From NCBI RefSeq assembly GCF_040047665.1, contig NZ_CP157355.1, positions 2,294,001-2,358,000 of the forward strand: a DNA stretch of 64,000 nucleotides, given 5' to 3'. Shown here piece after piece: positions 19,629 to 28,394 of the stretch. This DNA comes from Chitinibacter sp. FCG-7 (GTDB taxonomy: Bacteria > Pseudomonadota > Gammaproteobacteria > Burkholderiales > Chitinibacteraceae). The translations under genes and the position numbers were made by a program. The notes beneath the pieces are model-generated. The model had not been told where the DNA came from. It searched no databases and worked only from the letters and a program-made list of their open reading frames with translations. Positions within the stretch are counted from its first letter, which is position 1. Each line of letters starts with the position of its first letter.

Positions 19629-20648
19629 TTATTCCTTTTTCAGCGCCAGCTCGCGCTCGGCTTCCTGTCGTGCTTTGCGGGCAGCGGCTTCTTCGTCGCG
19701 TTTTTTGGTGGCCTTCTCGTAGGCATTCACAATCTTCTGCACCAGCGGGTGGCGCACCACGTCGTCGCTGGTGAAATGATGAATCCCAATCCCGCGCACG
19801 CCTTGCAGCACTTCTTGCGCGTCAACCAGACCTGACTTCATATGCTTGGGCAAATCGACCTGAGTCGGATCGCCAGTGATCACCGCTTTGCTGCCAAAGC
19901 CGATCCGCGTCAGAAACATCTTCATCTGCTCGGGCGTGCTGTTTTGCGCCTCGTCCAGAATAATAAAGCTGTGGTTCAGCGTACGGCCACGCATAAAGGC
20001 CAGCGGTGCGATTTCGATAATGCCTTTTTCAAACAAGCGCGTGACGTGATCAAAACCGAGCAGGTCGTACAGCGCGTCGTACAGCGGACGCAGGTAAGGA
20101 TCGACCTTTTGCGTTAAATCGCCGGGCAAAAAGCCGAGCTTCTCACCTGCTTCCACTGCAGGGCGAACCAGAATCAATCTTTTGACGGTATCTCGCTCTA
20201 AGGCATCAACGGCGCTGGCTACCGCCAGATACGTCTTACCCGTACCCGCTGGGCCGATGCCGAAAGTGATGTCGTTATCTTGAATTTGTTTCAGATAAAC
20301 ATTCTGCCCCGGCGTGCGGCCACGCAAATCGGCACGGCGCGTGCGCAGTACGGGCGTATCGACATCCGATTGCGCTTCTTCCGGGCCACGGATAATCTCG
20401 ATCAGTCCGAGCTGAATGTCATCGACTTCGAGCTCTTTACGTTGCGCTTCGTTGTAAAAGTATTCCAGCGCATCGAGCGCCTGATTCACGACCTTGGTGC
20501 GGCCAGCAACTTTGAAATGCTCATTACGGCGCGAAATCGTTACATCGAGCGCGTTTTCGATTTGTTTCAGATTCTCGTCGAGCGGCCCGCACAGATTGGC
20601 CAGACGGGTGTTGTCGATGGGGGTGAAGGAGAGGGTATCGGTATGCAC
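19629..20648 (-). CDS. ybeZ: PhoH-like ATPase
   Basis: PhoH-family ATPases (YbeZ) partner with YbeY in RNA metabolism. The 339-residue protein has the Walker A motif GPAGTGKTYLAV at about residues 133-144 and Walker B FIILDEAQNSTPEQMK at about 228. The conserved ITGDPTQVDLP follows. The C-terminal tail is highly charged (AARKARQEAERELALKKE). The start is a GTG at 20648; no good ribosome site is visible. Its position directly upstream of the ybeY group supports the assignment. Confidence 0.93.
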   Translation of the reverse strand: MHTDTLSFTPIDNTRLANLCGPLDENLKQIENALDVTISRRNEHFKVAGRTKVVNQALDALEYFYNEAQRKELEVDDIQLGLIEIIRGPEEAQSDVDTPVLRTRRADLRGRTPGQNVYLKQIQDNDITFGIGPAGTGKTYLAVASAVDALERDTVKRLILVRPAVEAGEKLGFLPGDLTQKVDPYLRPLYDALYDLLGFDHVTRLFEKGIIEIAPLAFMRGRTLNHSFIILDEAQNSTPEQMKMFLTRIGFGSKAVITGDPTQVDLPKHMKSGLVDAQEVLQGVRGIGIHHFTSDDVVRHPLVQKIVNAYEKATKKRDEEAAARKARQEAERELALKKE

Positions 20649-20721
20649 TGGGTATATTGGGTTCGGATTAAATTTGGCTAAATGATTATCGCAGGAAAAA
20701 TGATTGGTGACTGTTTTTGGA

Positions 20722-22068
20722 TCAATGAAGTGCTCCTTGGCGCTGATTGATGCGCGCGCGGCTAGCCGATAGCTGCGCTAAATCCAGCTTGTTTTGCTCG
20801 TGCGCTGCTAATAGTGCGTGAAAAACCGGATAAAAGCGCGCCGGATCCCAAGAGATCAGCAAGTAATCGGCTCCGGCATTCAGCGAGCGCACTGCTGCGC
20901 TTTCAATATCGCCCGCGCCTGCCATTCCCATATCGTCGGTGATTAATAAGCCTTGATATTGCCACTGTTGCCGCAAAAGCTGTTGGATTATGGCGGGTGA
21001 TGATGAGGTAGGGAAGCGTTCGTCCAAGGCTGCGACTTTAGCGTGCGATAGCATAAAGAGCGCGCTGCTATTTTGTAATGTACGAAAAGGCAGCAAGTCT
21101 GTTTTTTCCAGCTCGGCTAGTGGCGTATGAATAATGGCGCTGTCGGTGTGTGTATCTTCAAAAACGCGCCCCAAGCCGGGGAAATGTTTGAGCGTGCATT
21201 GCACGCGCGATTCAGCTAGCCCTTTGCAGTAGGCTTGGGCTGCGAGCGCAACCTGCTGAGGATTACTGCTTAAGGCGCGACGGCTGATTTTGGAGTAGCG
21301 ATCAGCCGGGTTTTCAACGCCATGATCAAGATCAACGACGGGAGCTAAATTCAATGTGATGCCCAATTGAGCCAAACCACGTCCCTGCTGGCGAGCATAT
21401 TCCAGCGCGGTTTCGCGGACGTTGCTGCTGTTTTGTAGCAAGCTTCCTAACGCTGGCTGAAATGGCAAAGGGGGAGACAGACGTGAAACCAGGCCACCCT
21501 CCTGATCTGTTGCAATGACTAATGGTGGCAAATGCTGCGCTTGGCGCAAATCTTGCCAGCGTTGAATCATTTGCGAAATAGCTGTGCCATCTTGCTGGGT
21601 GATATTGCGTTTGGTAATAAAGACCCCGCCGATTAAGCCTTGCTGTATCAATGGCAATAATTCGTCCTCATCGGTATAGCCGACAATCAGGTGGGTACTA
21701 ATGAGCTGTGCTTGTGCCGGTGAAGCTTGCAAGATTTGATGGCGATGCCATTGCAACTGCCCTAACCAGTTGCTGGTAAAAAGCAGGGCAAAAATACTGA
21801 GCGCGGCGCTCAATTGCCAGCCGGTCGGGCGATAACGCCATACCAGCAACAACAGTACGGCGCTGGTGAAGAGGGTGAGATTCATGGCGACGGATCGATA
21901 CGTCACCATCCCTGCCAGATTCCAAGTGCAGGAAAGCCCGGCGGGTAATAAAGCGAGGAGAACAAAAGCGGCACCTAGCCAGTGGGCGTAACGTGTTGGC
22001 TTTAAGCTGGAAGTGGCGTGCCTGCCGAATGAGATCATTATTTGTTGGTGTGTGATGGGTATAGTCAT
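20722..22068 (-). CDS. Membrane-anchored glycoside hydrolase family 3 (NagZ-like)
   Basis: The 448-residue protein has three N-terminal hydrophobic helices (about residues 27-125) joined to a GH3 catalytic domain. Family marks are LVIATDQEGGLVSRL, NLAPVVDL, ALKHFPGLG (the NagZ catalytic histidine loop) and LLITDDMGM with the nucleophile aspartate. NagZ cleaves N-acetylglucosamine from peptidoglycan fragments in the cytosol, whereas this one is tethered to the membrane. It interrupts the usual miaB-phoH link. A repeat supplies its first codons (MTIPITH), and an alternative start at 22038 would avoid it. The substrate could be peptidoglycan or chitin-derived. Confidence 0.8.
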   Translation of the reverse strand: MTIPITHQQIMISFGRHATSSLKPTRYAHWLGAAFVLLALLPAGLSCTWNLAGMVTYRSVAMNLTLFTSAVLLLLVWRYRPTGWQLSAALSIFALLFTSNWLGQLQWHRHQILQASPAQAQLISTHLIVGYTDEDELLPLIQQGLIGGVFITKRNITQQDGTAISQMIQRWQDLRQAQHLPPLVIATDQEGGLVSRLSPPLPFQPALGSLLQNSSNVRETALEYARQQGRGLAQLGITLNLAPVVDLDHGVENPADRYSKISRRALSSNPQQVALAAQAYCKGLAESRVQCTLKHFPGLGRVFEDTHTDSAIIHTPLAELEKTDLLPFRTLQNSSALFMLSHAKVAALDERFPTSSSPAIIQQLLRQQWQYQGLLITDDMGMAGAGDIESAAVRSLNAGADYLLISWDPARFYPVFHALLAAHEQNKLDLAQLSASRARINQRQGALH

Positions 22069-22106
22069 GAGTGCTTTAAATATTAAAGCAGTTCGAGCTA
22101 TACCCC
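22057..22106. repeat. Intergenic 48-50 bp repeat, copy 3
   Basis: Fifty bases from GGGTATAG to CTATACCCC, with ends that are perfect inverted repeats. The centre is itself a palindrome (TGCTTTAA, TTAAAGCA). It overlaps the start of the NagZ-like gene and the promoter region downstream of miaB. Confidence 0.75.
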
Positions 22107-22127
22107 TATGTTGCTGTTGGTGGGAGT

Positions 22128-23462
22128 TTAGTCTTCCACAATCACCAACTCACCACCCAAAGTATGCGGGAATACTTTGGTGATCCGCACATTGACCATT
22201 TGATTGATCAGGCGCGGGTTGCCGGGGAAGTTGACGATGCGGTTGTTGTCGGTACGGCCAGCCAGCTCGTTGCTGTCTTTTTTCGAGATCTTCTCGACGA
22301 TGACGCGCTGTACGGTGCCGAGCATTTCCTGATTGATTTCGCTGGCGAATTCTTCAATCCGCGCTTGCAAGCGTTTCAGACGCGCCAATTTCACTTCCTC
22401 TGGCACATCGTCGCCCAAATCGGCGGCGGGCGTGCCTGGGCGGCGGCTGTAAACAAAGCTAAAGCTCGCATCAAAGCGCACGTCTTCGATCAGCTTCATC
22501 GTGCGCTCGAAGTCTTCTTCGGTTTCGCCGGGGAAGCCGACGATAAAGTCGCTTGACATGCAAATATCAGGGCGCGCTTCGCGCAATTTGCGGATCAGCG
22601 ATTTGTATTCCAGCGTCGTGTAGCCGCGCTTCATATTCACCAAAACGCGATCCGAGCCGGCTTGCACTGGCAAGTGCAAGTGCGATACCAATTTGGGCAA
22701 GTTTTTGTAGCAATCGATAATGCGCTGCGTCATCTCTTTGGGATGGCTGGTGGTAAAGCGCATGCGCTCCAGACCCGGGATTTCGTGCACATATTCGAGC
22801 AGCGTGGCGAAGTCGGCGATTTCGCCGTCTTCCATTTTACCGCGGTAGGCGTTCACGTTTTGGCCAAGCAGGTGAATTTCCTTGATGCCTTGCTGCGCCA
22901 AGTTCGCCACTTCAACCAATACGTCGTCAAACGGGCGTGATACTTCTTCGCCGCGTGTGTACGGCACAACGCAGAATGAACAATATTTCGAGCAGCCTTC
23001 CATAATCGACACAAACGCCGAGCCGCCTTCCACACGCGCCGGTGGCATGTGATCGAACTTTTCGATTTCAGGGAAGGAAATATCGACTTGCGACACGCCG
23101 GTTTTGCGTTTTTCGGCAATCAATTCGGGTAGGCGGTGCAGTGTTTGTGGCCCGAAGACAATATCAACATAAGGCGCGCGTTTGACAATCGTGTCGCCTT
23201 CTTGCGATGCGACACAGCCGCCCACGCCGATCACGATATTGGGATTGGCGTTTTTGAGCTCCTTAATGCGGCCCAGATCTGAGAACACTTTTTCCTGCGC
23301 TTTTTCGCGCACGCTACAGGTGTTAAACAGAATCACGTCGGCTTCTTCGACGTTGTCGGTGCGGCTCAAGCCTTCGGACGCGTGCAATACATCGACCATT
23401 TTGTCCGAGTCATACTCGTTCATCTGGCAGCCAAAGGTCTTGATAAATACTTTCTTGCTCAT
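22128..23462 (-). CDS. miaB: tRNA-2-methylthio-N6-dimethylallyladenosine synthase
   Basis: MiaB adds the 2-methylthio group to i6A37 of tRNAs that read codons starting with U. It is a radical SAM enzyme with two iron-sulfur clusters. The 444-residue protein has the N-terminal MTTase domain ([15 protein letters not shown], with further cysteines in [10 protein letters not shown] and [10 protein letters not shown]). The radical SAM motif is [15 protein letters not shown] at about residues 156-170. A C-terminal TRAM domain (about 380-444) completes it. It heads the RNA-maturation cluster, although a NagZ-like gene and a repeat separate it from phoH. Confidence 0.97.
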   Translation of the reverse strand: MSKKVFIKTFGCQMNEYDSDKMVDVLHASEGLSRTDNVEEADVILFNTCSVREKAQEKVFSDLGRIKELKNANPNIVIGVGGCVASQEGDTIVKRAPYVDIVFGPQTLHRLPELIAEKRKTGVSQVDISFPEIEKFDHMPPARVEGGSAFVSIMEGCSKYCSFCVVPYTRGEEVSRPFDDVLVEVANLAQQGIKEIHLLGQNVNAYRGKMEDGEIADFATLLEYVHEIPGLERMRFTTSHPKEMTQRIIDCYKNLPKLVSHLHLPVQAGSDRVLVNMKRGYTTLEYKSLIRKLREARPDICMSSDFIVGFPGETEEDFERTMKLIEDVRFDASFSFVYSRRPGTPAADLGDDVPEEVKLARLKRLQARIEEFASEINQEMLGTVQRVIVEKISKKDSNELAGRTDNNRIVNFPGNPRLINQMVNVRITKVFPHTLGGELVIVED

Positions 23463-23583
23463 GGGTGTACGTCTTTCTATTAAATGCTAAATGGGCTGCA
23501 TGGCAGGGCGGTGTATTGCGGTGCTGCTCATGGATCAGGTTTATCTTGGCGGCCAAACCGGGTTTGCGGATTGACGTTTGGCC

Positions 23584-23632
23584 GGGGTATTGCCTTGTAG
23601 GCTTTGCTAGTAAAGTGCTACATGGATATACC
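23584..23632. repeat. Intergenic 48-50 bp repeat, copy 4
   Basis: Forty-nine bases from GGGGTATT to ATATACC. It shares the 17-base left segment GGGTATTGCCTTGTAGG exactly with the short copy at 59071. Its right edge touches the stop codon of the small exported protein gene. Confidence 0.75.
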
Positions 23633-23976
23633 TATTGCGCAGCCCGCAGGGCTTTTTCATCTTTCTCACGCTGGGCCAGCAATTTGGCCTCGTCATCGCC
23701 GACCACCCACACCCGCCAGACAAAACCGGTACTGGGCTCGAATTGCACCCAGGCTTTGCTGTCGCGCGGCAGTTGCGCAATATGGCCAGGCATCAGCAAG
23801 GTATTGTTCAGGCCACGAAACTGAATGCCCGGTGCCATGATATACACTTTGCCGCTGAGCTTGAGTTGCGGTGGCTGATACGCTTCCAGTTCGAGCAATT
23901 TTCCGCTGGGCAAAATGCGGCCAGCGAAACTGAGGCTTGAAACGGTAACAAGCAACAAAAACAGTAACTTGCGCAT
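23632..23976 (-). CDS. Small exported protein of unknown function
   Basis: From MRKLLFLLLVTVSSLSFA the protein has 114 residues, with a clear signal peptide cut after SFA. This start has AGGAG seven bases upstream. The frame is open another 49 codons up but without support there. The mature protein has a compact beta-rich look (SGKVYIMAPGIQFRG, WVQFEPSTGFVWRVWVV) and a charged tail. It may bind something in the periplasm. I do not recognise the family. Confidence 0.65.
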   Translation of the reverse strand: MRKLLFLLLVTVSSLSFAGRILPSGKLLELEAYQPPQLKLSGKVYIMAPGIQFRGLNNTLLMPGHIAQLPRDSKAWVQFEPSTGFVWRVWVVGDDEAKLLAQREKDEKALRAAQ

Positions 23977-24049
23977 GCCTTGGACTCCTGTGAGAAGGGC
24001 TAATGGTAACAAGCCCTGCACATAATTGAAAGAAAAAATACAAAAGGGC

Positions 24050-24078
24050 TTGACGACTATAAAACCCTCAACTATCAT
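24050..24078 (+). promoter_or_regulatory. Promoter of tRNA-Met
   Basis: TTGACG (24050-24055) and TATCAT (24073-24078) are 17 bases apart and end 12 bases before the tRNA. The same TTGACG -35 box occurs before tRNA-Pro at 52770. Confidence 0.8.
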
Positions 24079-24090
24079 GCTGCTTCTCTT

Positions 24091-24167
24091 GGCTATGTAG
24101 CTCAGTTGGTTAGAGCACAGCACTCATAATGCTGGGGTCACAGGTTCGAGTCCCGTCATAGCCACCA
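24091..24167 (+). tRNA. tRNA-Met (CAT anticodon)
   Basis: A 77-base cloverleaf with an acceptor stem GGCTATG pairing with CATAGCC, an encoded CCA end, and the anticodon loop CTCATAA. The CAT anticodon and the non-initiator acceptor pair suggest elongator methionine; tRNA-Ile with lysidine cannot be excluded. The T stem has one mismatch. Its last 23 bases are the attachment site of the adjoining integrated element, and integration leaves the tRNA intact. Confidence 0.93.
24145..24167 (+). repeat. attL of the integrated element (tRNA-Met 3' end)
   Basis: TTCGAGTCCCGTCATA (24145-24160) is repeated exactly at 34057-34072. CCACCAA follows in both copies, after one extra G on this side. It is the crossover region expected for a tRNA-targeting tyrosine integrase. 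Confidence 0.85.
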
Positions 24168-24199
24168 AATACCATTCTCAGGGTTGCCCAGAGAATACC

Positions 24200-24237
24200 T
24201 AAAGCCCCGTAAATCCTAGGATTGCGGGGCTTTTTGT
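24200..24237 (+). terminator. Terminator after tRNA-Met, left copy
   Basis: AAAGCCCCG pairs with CGGGGCTTT and is followed by a T run. Nearly the same 38 bases occur at 34112-34149 beyond attR, at the same distance from the att core (about 40 bases). The intervening bases differ. This suggests the element carries its own tRNA-end-plus-terminator cassette. Confidence 0.85.
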
Positions 24238-24266
24238 TGCCCGTAGCTTCCCATTTGTACCCATAA

Positions 24267-24340
24267 CTACCCCCATAAAACCTACCCCCATTCCTACCCC
24301 CGTATTATCATGGGGGTAGATTGATGATTTGAGGGGGTAG
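24267..24340. repeat. Integrase arm-type sites, left
   Basis: The octamer CTACCCCC occurs at 24267, 24282 and 24294. It occurs inverted (GGGGGTAG) at 24312 and 24333, ending three bases before the integrase start codon. The same motif recurs near attR (33962, 33984 and an imperfect copy at 33996). This is the layout of arm sites for a tyrosine integrase, and here they also cover the int promoter. Confidence 0.65.
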
Positions 24341-24343
24341 ATC

Positions 24344-25699
24344 ATGCCTAGCGCCGCATCAGCCAGCACGTCCAAAGCAATCAACCGTCTTACCCCGCTG
24401 GAGGTGAAAAACGCCAAGCCAGACGAAGGGAAAACCGAGAAAAACCTCAATGATGGTGGCCGCTTGTATTTGGTTGCCACTGCTACCCGCAAGCGGTGGC
24501 AGTTCCAGTATGGTTTGAATGGCAAGATGCACAAGCAATGGCTAGGCGATTACCCCAAAATCAGCTTGGCACAGGCTCGCAAGCTGCGCGATGAAGCCGC
24601 CAAAGCCGTTGATGAAGGTAAAGACCCCCGTATCGAGCGACAGGCCGCAAAGGTGGCAGCCAAGTATGCAGCCGCCAACACCTTTGAAATGGTGGCACGT
24701 GAATGGCATACCAAAGAGCTGGCGGGTAAAGGCTGGTCAGACGATCATGCTGCCAGAATCTTGCAGCGCATTACCGCCGACCTATTCCCTGTGCTGGGTA
24801 GCCGCCCGATTGAATCCCTGAAAACCCGCGATCTACTGCACCCTCTGCAACTGGTGGCAAAGCGTGATGCTTTAGACCTCGCCAAGCGTCTGCGCCAATA
24901 CATTACCGCGATCATGCGCTACGCCGTACAGACTGGCCGCATTGAAACCAACCCCGCGCACGATCTACAAGGCGCAATTGCCAGCCGTAAAGCCACCCAC
25001 CACGCCGCGCTACCATTAACCCGCCTTGCCGAGCTGGTGGCGAGAATCGACAGCTATACAGGCTTGAAGGTGGCGAAGCTGGCAACTCGCTTTGCACTGC
25101 TCACTGGTGCGAGATCGTCCGAGTTTCGGTTTGCCCGTTGGACTGAGTTTGACCTGGCTGCGGGGACTTGGACAATTCCAGAGCAGCGCGAAGAGGTGGA
25201 AGGGGTAAAGCATTCGGGGCGTGGTGAAAAGATGAGCCGCGAGCGAGTGATCTACCTATCACGGCAAACTGTGGCACTACTGCAAGAGCTATACGCCATT
25301 AATGGCCGCGCCGTGTTTGTATTTGAAGGCCAGAAGCGGGGCGCACCCATCAGCGAGAACACCGTAAACCTCACACTGCGCAAGCTGGGCTATGACACGC
25401 AGCAAGATATTTGCCTGCACGGTTTCCGTACCATGATGGTGTCCAGTCTGAATGAATCGCTGCAATTCACCCATGACGCAATCGAGCGCCATATCGGGCA
25501 TGAGGGCAAAGCGCGGGAAGGTGAGGCCGTGGCAGGTATCTACAAGCGCAAAGCGCAATACCTCACCGAGCGCCAACGCATGCTGCAATGGTGGGCTGAT
25601 TATCTGGATGCCAACACGCACGGCCAATACATCGCGCCGGATGCGTTTGCCACTGCCGACCAGAGCAATGTCATACCGCTGCCAGTGAAGGCGGCATAA
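24344..25699 (+). CDS. int: Tyrosine-type integrase, P4 family
   Basis: Site-specific recombinase that inserts the element at the tRNA-Met end. The 451-residue protein has the DUF4102 arm-binding domain (about residues 15-105; LYLVATATRKRWQFQYGL). A SAM-like core-binding domain follows (about 115-205). The catalytic domain contains Arg in TGARSSEFRFARW, His-x-x-Arg in CLHGFRTMMVSSL, a later His in IERHIGHEG, and the nucleophile Tyr in VAGIYKRKAQY. It lies directly inside attL, with repeated CTACCCCC sites over its promoter, so integrase may limit its own expression. Confidence 0.96.
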   Translation: MPSAASASTSKAINRLTPLEVKNAKPDEGKTEKNLNDGGRLYLVATATRKRWQFQYGLNGKMHKQWLGDYPKISLAQARKLRDEAAKAVDEGKDPRIERQAAKVAAKYAAANTFEMVAREWHTKELAGKGWSDDHAARILQRITADLFPVLGSRPIESLKTRDLLHPLQLVAKRDALDLAKRLRQYITAIMRYAVQTGRIETNPAHDLQGAIASRKATHHAALPLTRLAELVARIDSYTGLKVAKLATRFALLTGARSSEFRFARWTEFDLAAGTWTIPEQREEVEGVKHSGRGEKMSRERVIYLSRQTVALLQELYAINGRAVFVFEGQKRGAPISENTVNLTLRKLGYDTQQDICLHGFRTMMVSSLNESLQFTHDAIERHIGHEGKAREGEAVAGIYKRKAQYLTERQRMLQWWADYLDANTHGQYIAPDAFATADQSNVIPLPVKAA

Positions 25700-25796
25700 C
25701 CGAGTTTGCCGCGCCTAGATCGGCCAATCGAAAACGGGTTTCCCTGACCCGCTGGCGCGGCGATCAATTCAGGGCTTACGCCATAGGGGGCGTGAT

Positions 25797-26510
25797 ATGA
25801 GTCGAGGCGAAGGACCAAAAGCCGCTAGGTGGCGTTTAGAGGTTGCGAGGACATTTCAATACTTTGAGGCACTTTGCACTGCCGAAGGCATACCGAAGCA
25901 GCTAGTTGAGCGAGAGGCAATTGCGCGCATTGTCATGCGCAAGGATTACGACCTACTACCCAAGCCCTTAGCTGTGGCCATTGCGCGTAATAGCCAACTG
26001 CGCTCTGCTTTTCAGTCGTACATCGAGATTGTCAGGGCTGATAAAAACGAGTGGCCATATCGAGTATCGCAAAAAGCGTGGGCACACGCAGCGCGTCATG
26101 CAGCCATACGCCACATGAAAGAGGCGCGAGGTCTGTCAAAGGTTATCGCAGAAGTGGAGTCTGCGGCAGGCGAAATGATGAGCCTCACGGATGGCGCTCT
26201 TTTAGATGTGATGGAGAAGCTGCAAGTGGCCACGGCAGAAATCGAACAACTTAGGTTGGCGCTTGCCGATGAGATTGGCAGAAGATCTAGCCAGCGAAAT
26301 GCCGGTGCAGAGCTGGCAAGATTGAGGCACAAGGAAACGGATGAAATGCTGATTCAGGCTGCCGAATACTGGCGCGATAACATGGACCAAGAGCTGTCTG
26401 CACCAAAGGCAGCAAATATCCTCATAGGTATCGTTCCATTGAGTCACGACCGCCTGAAGCGGCTTGTATTGGGTCTGAAAAAAGGCGTGTGGCCTGCGCA
26501 GAACACATGA
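25797..26510 (+). CDS. Unknown element protein with coiled-coil region
   Basis: A 237-residue soluble protein that I do not recognise. The N-terminal two thirds are basic and helical (AWAHAARHAAIRHMKEARGL). A likely coiled coil runs over residues 150-200 (VATAEIEQLRLALADEIG), and the C-terminus is LSHDRLKRLVLGLKKGVW. No enzymatic motif is visible. It lies between integrase and alpA, a common slot for accessory genes in P4-like elements, transcribed in the same direction as the rest. An anti-phage or regulatory role is possible but unsupported. Confidence 0.6.
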   Translation: MSRGEGPKAARWRLEVARTFQYFEALCTAEGIPKQLVEREAIARIVMRKDYDLLPKPLAVAIARNSQLRSAFQSYIEIVRADKNEWPYRVSQKAWAHAARHAAIRHMKEARGLSKVIAEVESAAGEMMSLTDGALLDVMEKLQVATAEIEQLRLALADEIGRRSSQRNAGAELARLRHKETDEMLIQAAEYWRDNMDQELSAPKAANILIGIVPLSHDRLKRLVLGLKKGVWPAQNT

Positions 26511-26600
26511 TTTGCGCTAGGTGCATGAGCTGCGCATAGCAGTTTCAGCTTTGTTCAAAGGGTATTTGAATGGCGGTGTCTTTTGTCTGGAGATGCCGTA

Positions 26601-26810
26601 ATGACTCAAAACCCAAATTTCCCATCTATGGCGCAACTACTGCGCCGCCCTGTTGTTGAACAAATGACAGGGCTTTCCCGCACTCACATTTACCGCATGA
26701 TGGCCGCTGGCGAATTTCCGCAATCGGTATCTATTGGCGCTCGTGCTGTGGCTTGGCGCTCAGATGAAGTGAGTGCATGGATTGAATCACGCACCCGCAA
26801 AGCAGCATAA
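26601..26810 (+). CDS. alpA: AlpA family transcriptional regulator
   Basis: A 69-residue helix-turn-helix protein of the AlpA/MerR-like type: LLRRPVVEQMTGLSRTHIYRMM, then GEFPQSVSIGARAVAWRSDEVSAW and a basic tail. AlpA proteins of P4-like elements activate excision or integrase genes. The ATG at 26601 has GGAG upstream. An earlier in-frame start at 26583 lacks one. Confidence 0.9.
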   Translation: MTQNPNFPSMAQLLRRPVVEQMTGLSRTHIYRMMAAGEFPQSVSIGARAVAWRSDEVSAWIESRTRKAA

Positions 26811-26820
26811 AGGGGCGAGC

Positions 26821-27189
26821 ATGCAAAAGAAAAACGCCCCAGCCGTTGCCGACCAGAGCGCCCTTAACCAATGTGCCGACCAAGCACCCGGGAATCATAA
26901 GCCGCCGCTAGTATCGGGGCAAGCTGCCGAAGTGCTCAATATCTTGCGAGCGCACAAGGCTTTGAATCGCCCTGTATTGTCGTTCCACCTCACCGCTGAT
27001 TGCGCCATACCAGAAGCGGCTAGCCGTATTCTTGAGCTGCGAGCGATGGGCTTCAAGATCATCAGCGATATTCAGCCTAGCGTGATGTACCGAGGGCGCG
27101 AGCGCCGCCGTGTGGCGATGTATTCGCTGGGTACACCCGAATGGAGCAGGCCAGGAATAAGCACTGAATTGATGGAGGTGGAGGCGTGA
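26821..27189 (+). CDS. Winged-helix-like element protein
   Basis: A 122-residue protein starting MQKKNAPAVA with GGGGCGAG just upstream, ten bases after alpA. The last 75 residues fit a small DNA-binding helix-turn-helix domain found in phage elements: VLNILRAHKALNRPVLSFHL, then PEAASRILELRAMGFKI and a basic wing with RGRERRR. The N-terminal 45 residues look disordered. It is probably a regulator. Its end overlaps the next gene by four bases. Confidence 0.6.
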   Translation: MQKKNAPAVADQSALNQCADQAPGNHKPPLVSGQAAEVLNILRAHKALNRPVLSFHLTADCAIPEAASRILELRAMGFKIISDIQPSVMYRGRERRRVAMYSLGTPEWSRPGISTELMEVEA

Positions 27190-27887
27190 GCAAAGCCAAG
27201 ATCAAGCCAACCGCTGTACAGGTATCTTTTGCTGGTGCTGTACTCGATGGCCTCATTGTCAAAGGTGTGGCGTATGTGGCTTTGCGCCCCATCGTGGAGG
27301 GCATGGGCTTAGAGTGGAGTCGGCAACTGCAACGGGTACAGGATGACCCTGTGCTGAGTGCCAACTGTGTACATATGTACACGATTGCCGATGATGGCCG
27401 ACAGCGCGAAATGTTGTGTTTGCCTGAAAAATACCTGCAAGGCTGGCTATTCAAGGTGAATGCCAACAAGGTCAAGCCCGGCATTCGGGACAAGGTGATT
27501 CACTATCAGCGTGAATGCTACGAGGTATTGCACAAGGCATTTACCCAAGGCCGCGCCGATACCGAGTACCGAGTAATGGCCATTGACAGCAAACGCGCCG
27601 CCGCTGGCATGGTGACGGATACGCTAAATGATTTGCTGCTAATGGATGGTAAAACTCCAAAACCGCACGACTTTAGCAATGAGCACCGCCTGATTAACTG
27701 GGCATTGACTGGTGAGTTTGCGTCACTGGACGAGGCCGCGCTTTCGACTGAGCAAATCAAGCGACTGAGCAAGCTACGCCGCCGTGATGCGTTCCTAATT
27801 GTGAAAGGCTTGGACTACGCCCAGCGCAAAGAGCAGCTTAAACGCTATGCCGACAGCCTGGACGAACAAGCGAGGTTGGCGGCATGA
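27186..27887 (+). CDS. Phage antirepressor, P22 AR N-terminal domain
   Basis: A 233-residue protein. The N-terminal part matches the P22 antirepressor domain: VSFAGAVLDGLIVKGVAYVA, LRPIVEGMGLEWSRQLQRV, then LCLPEKYLQGWLFKVNANKV and a YQRECYEVLHKAF end. The C-terminal half (residues about 125-233) is a helical domain that may set partner specificity. Antirepressors bind and neutralise phage repressors, so this gene could link the element to a resident or infecting phage. It overlaps the genes on both sides by four bases. Confidence 0.85.
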   Translation: MSKAKIKPTAVQVSFAGAVLDGLIVKGVAYVALRPIVEGMGLEWSRQLQRVQDDPVLSANCVHMYTIADDGRQREMLCLPEKYLQGWLFKVNANKVKPGIRDKVIHYQRECYEVLHKAFTQGRADTEYRVMAIDSKRAAAGMVTDTLNDLLLMDGKTPKPHDFSNEHRLINWALTGEFASLDEAALSTEQIKRLSKLRRRDAFLIVKGLDYAQRKEQLKRYADSLDEQARLAA

Positions 27888-28252
27888 ACCTTATAAAACC
27901 TGATGTTTGCCAGTCATATTGCCGTACTCGGATTCAATCCCAAGCCGTACCAAGTAGGCCTAAGCATGCCTATTTACGGCTTGACGGTAGCGCCCCTGCT
28001 GCTGATAATCGCGGCTCTCTCTCCAAACACACAGCGGCTAGCTTTGGTCGTGATGCATCAGCAAAGCATATCCTCCTGCCGATTACTGGCGGCCTGCGCA
28101 TTGGCGCGGGTGGCCTGCTGTCTATGGGGGTGTCGGGTAGCGGTAACGCCCCGGCTGGACTGTGTGCCAGTGAGAGCACCCCCACCTATTCCAACTCTCA
28201 TAGGAATAAGTGGTTTATCTCAAATCACACAGGAGGCAAACCCCATGCCTAA
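27884..28252 (+). CDS. Unknown small element protein
   Basis: A 122-residue frame that begins in an ATGA overlap with the antirepressor. The composition is odd: basic, rich in S, G and A, and without hydrophobic segments or a recognised motif. Its position is that of Ash or Icd-like genes in P4 elements, which are likewise small and poorly conserved, but I cannot match it. A second frame (from 27903) covers the same DNA. The translational overlap is the main support. Confidence 0.4.
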   Translation: MNLIKPDVCQSYCRTRIQSQAVPSRPKHAYLRLDGSAPAADNRGSLSKHTAASFGRDASAKHILLPITGGLRIGAGGLLSMGVSGSGNAPAGLCASESTPTYSNSHRNKWFISNHTGGKPHA

Positions 28253-28394
28253 GCCAATTCGCACCCTGCTAGGGTATATCGCTGTAATCATTGCTACGCT
28301 TGCGTTTGAACGCAATGCCCCCTTGTCTGTCGTCGTGCTTGCTGGTCTTGTGCTGGTGCTGTCGCAAGTGATCGGAGGGCGTAGCCATGCGTAA
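28245..28394 (+). CDS. Small membrane protein of the element
   Basis: A 49-residue product starting MPKPIRTLLGYIAV, with AGGAGG eleven bases upstream. It has two hydrophobic stretches (LLGYIAVIIATLAF and LSVVVLAGLVLVLSQVIGG) and a basic end. The strong ribosome site makes it credible despite its size. Overlaps of eight bases on both sides place it in the operon. The function is unknown; small holin- or toxin-like roles cannot be judged from the sequence. Confidence 0.55.
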   Translation: MPKPIRTLLGYIAVIIATLAFERNAPLSVVVLAGLVLVLSQVIGGRSHA

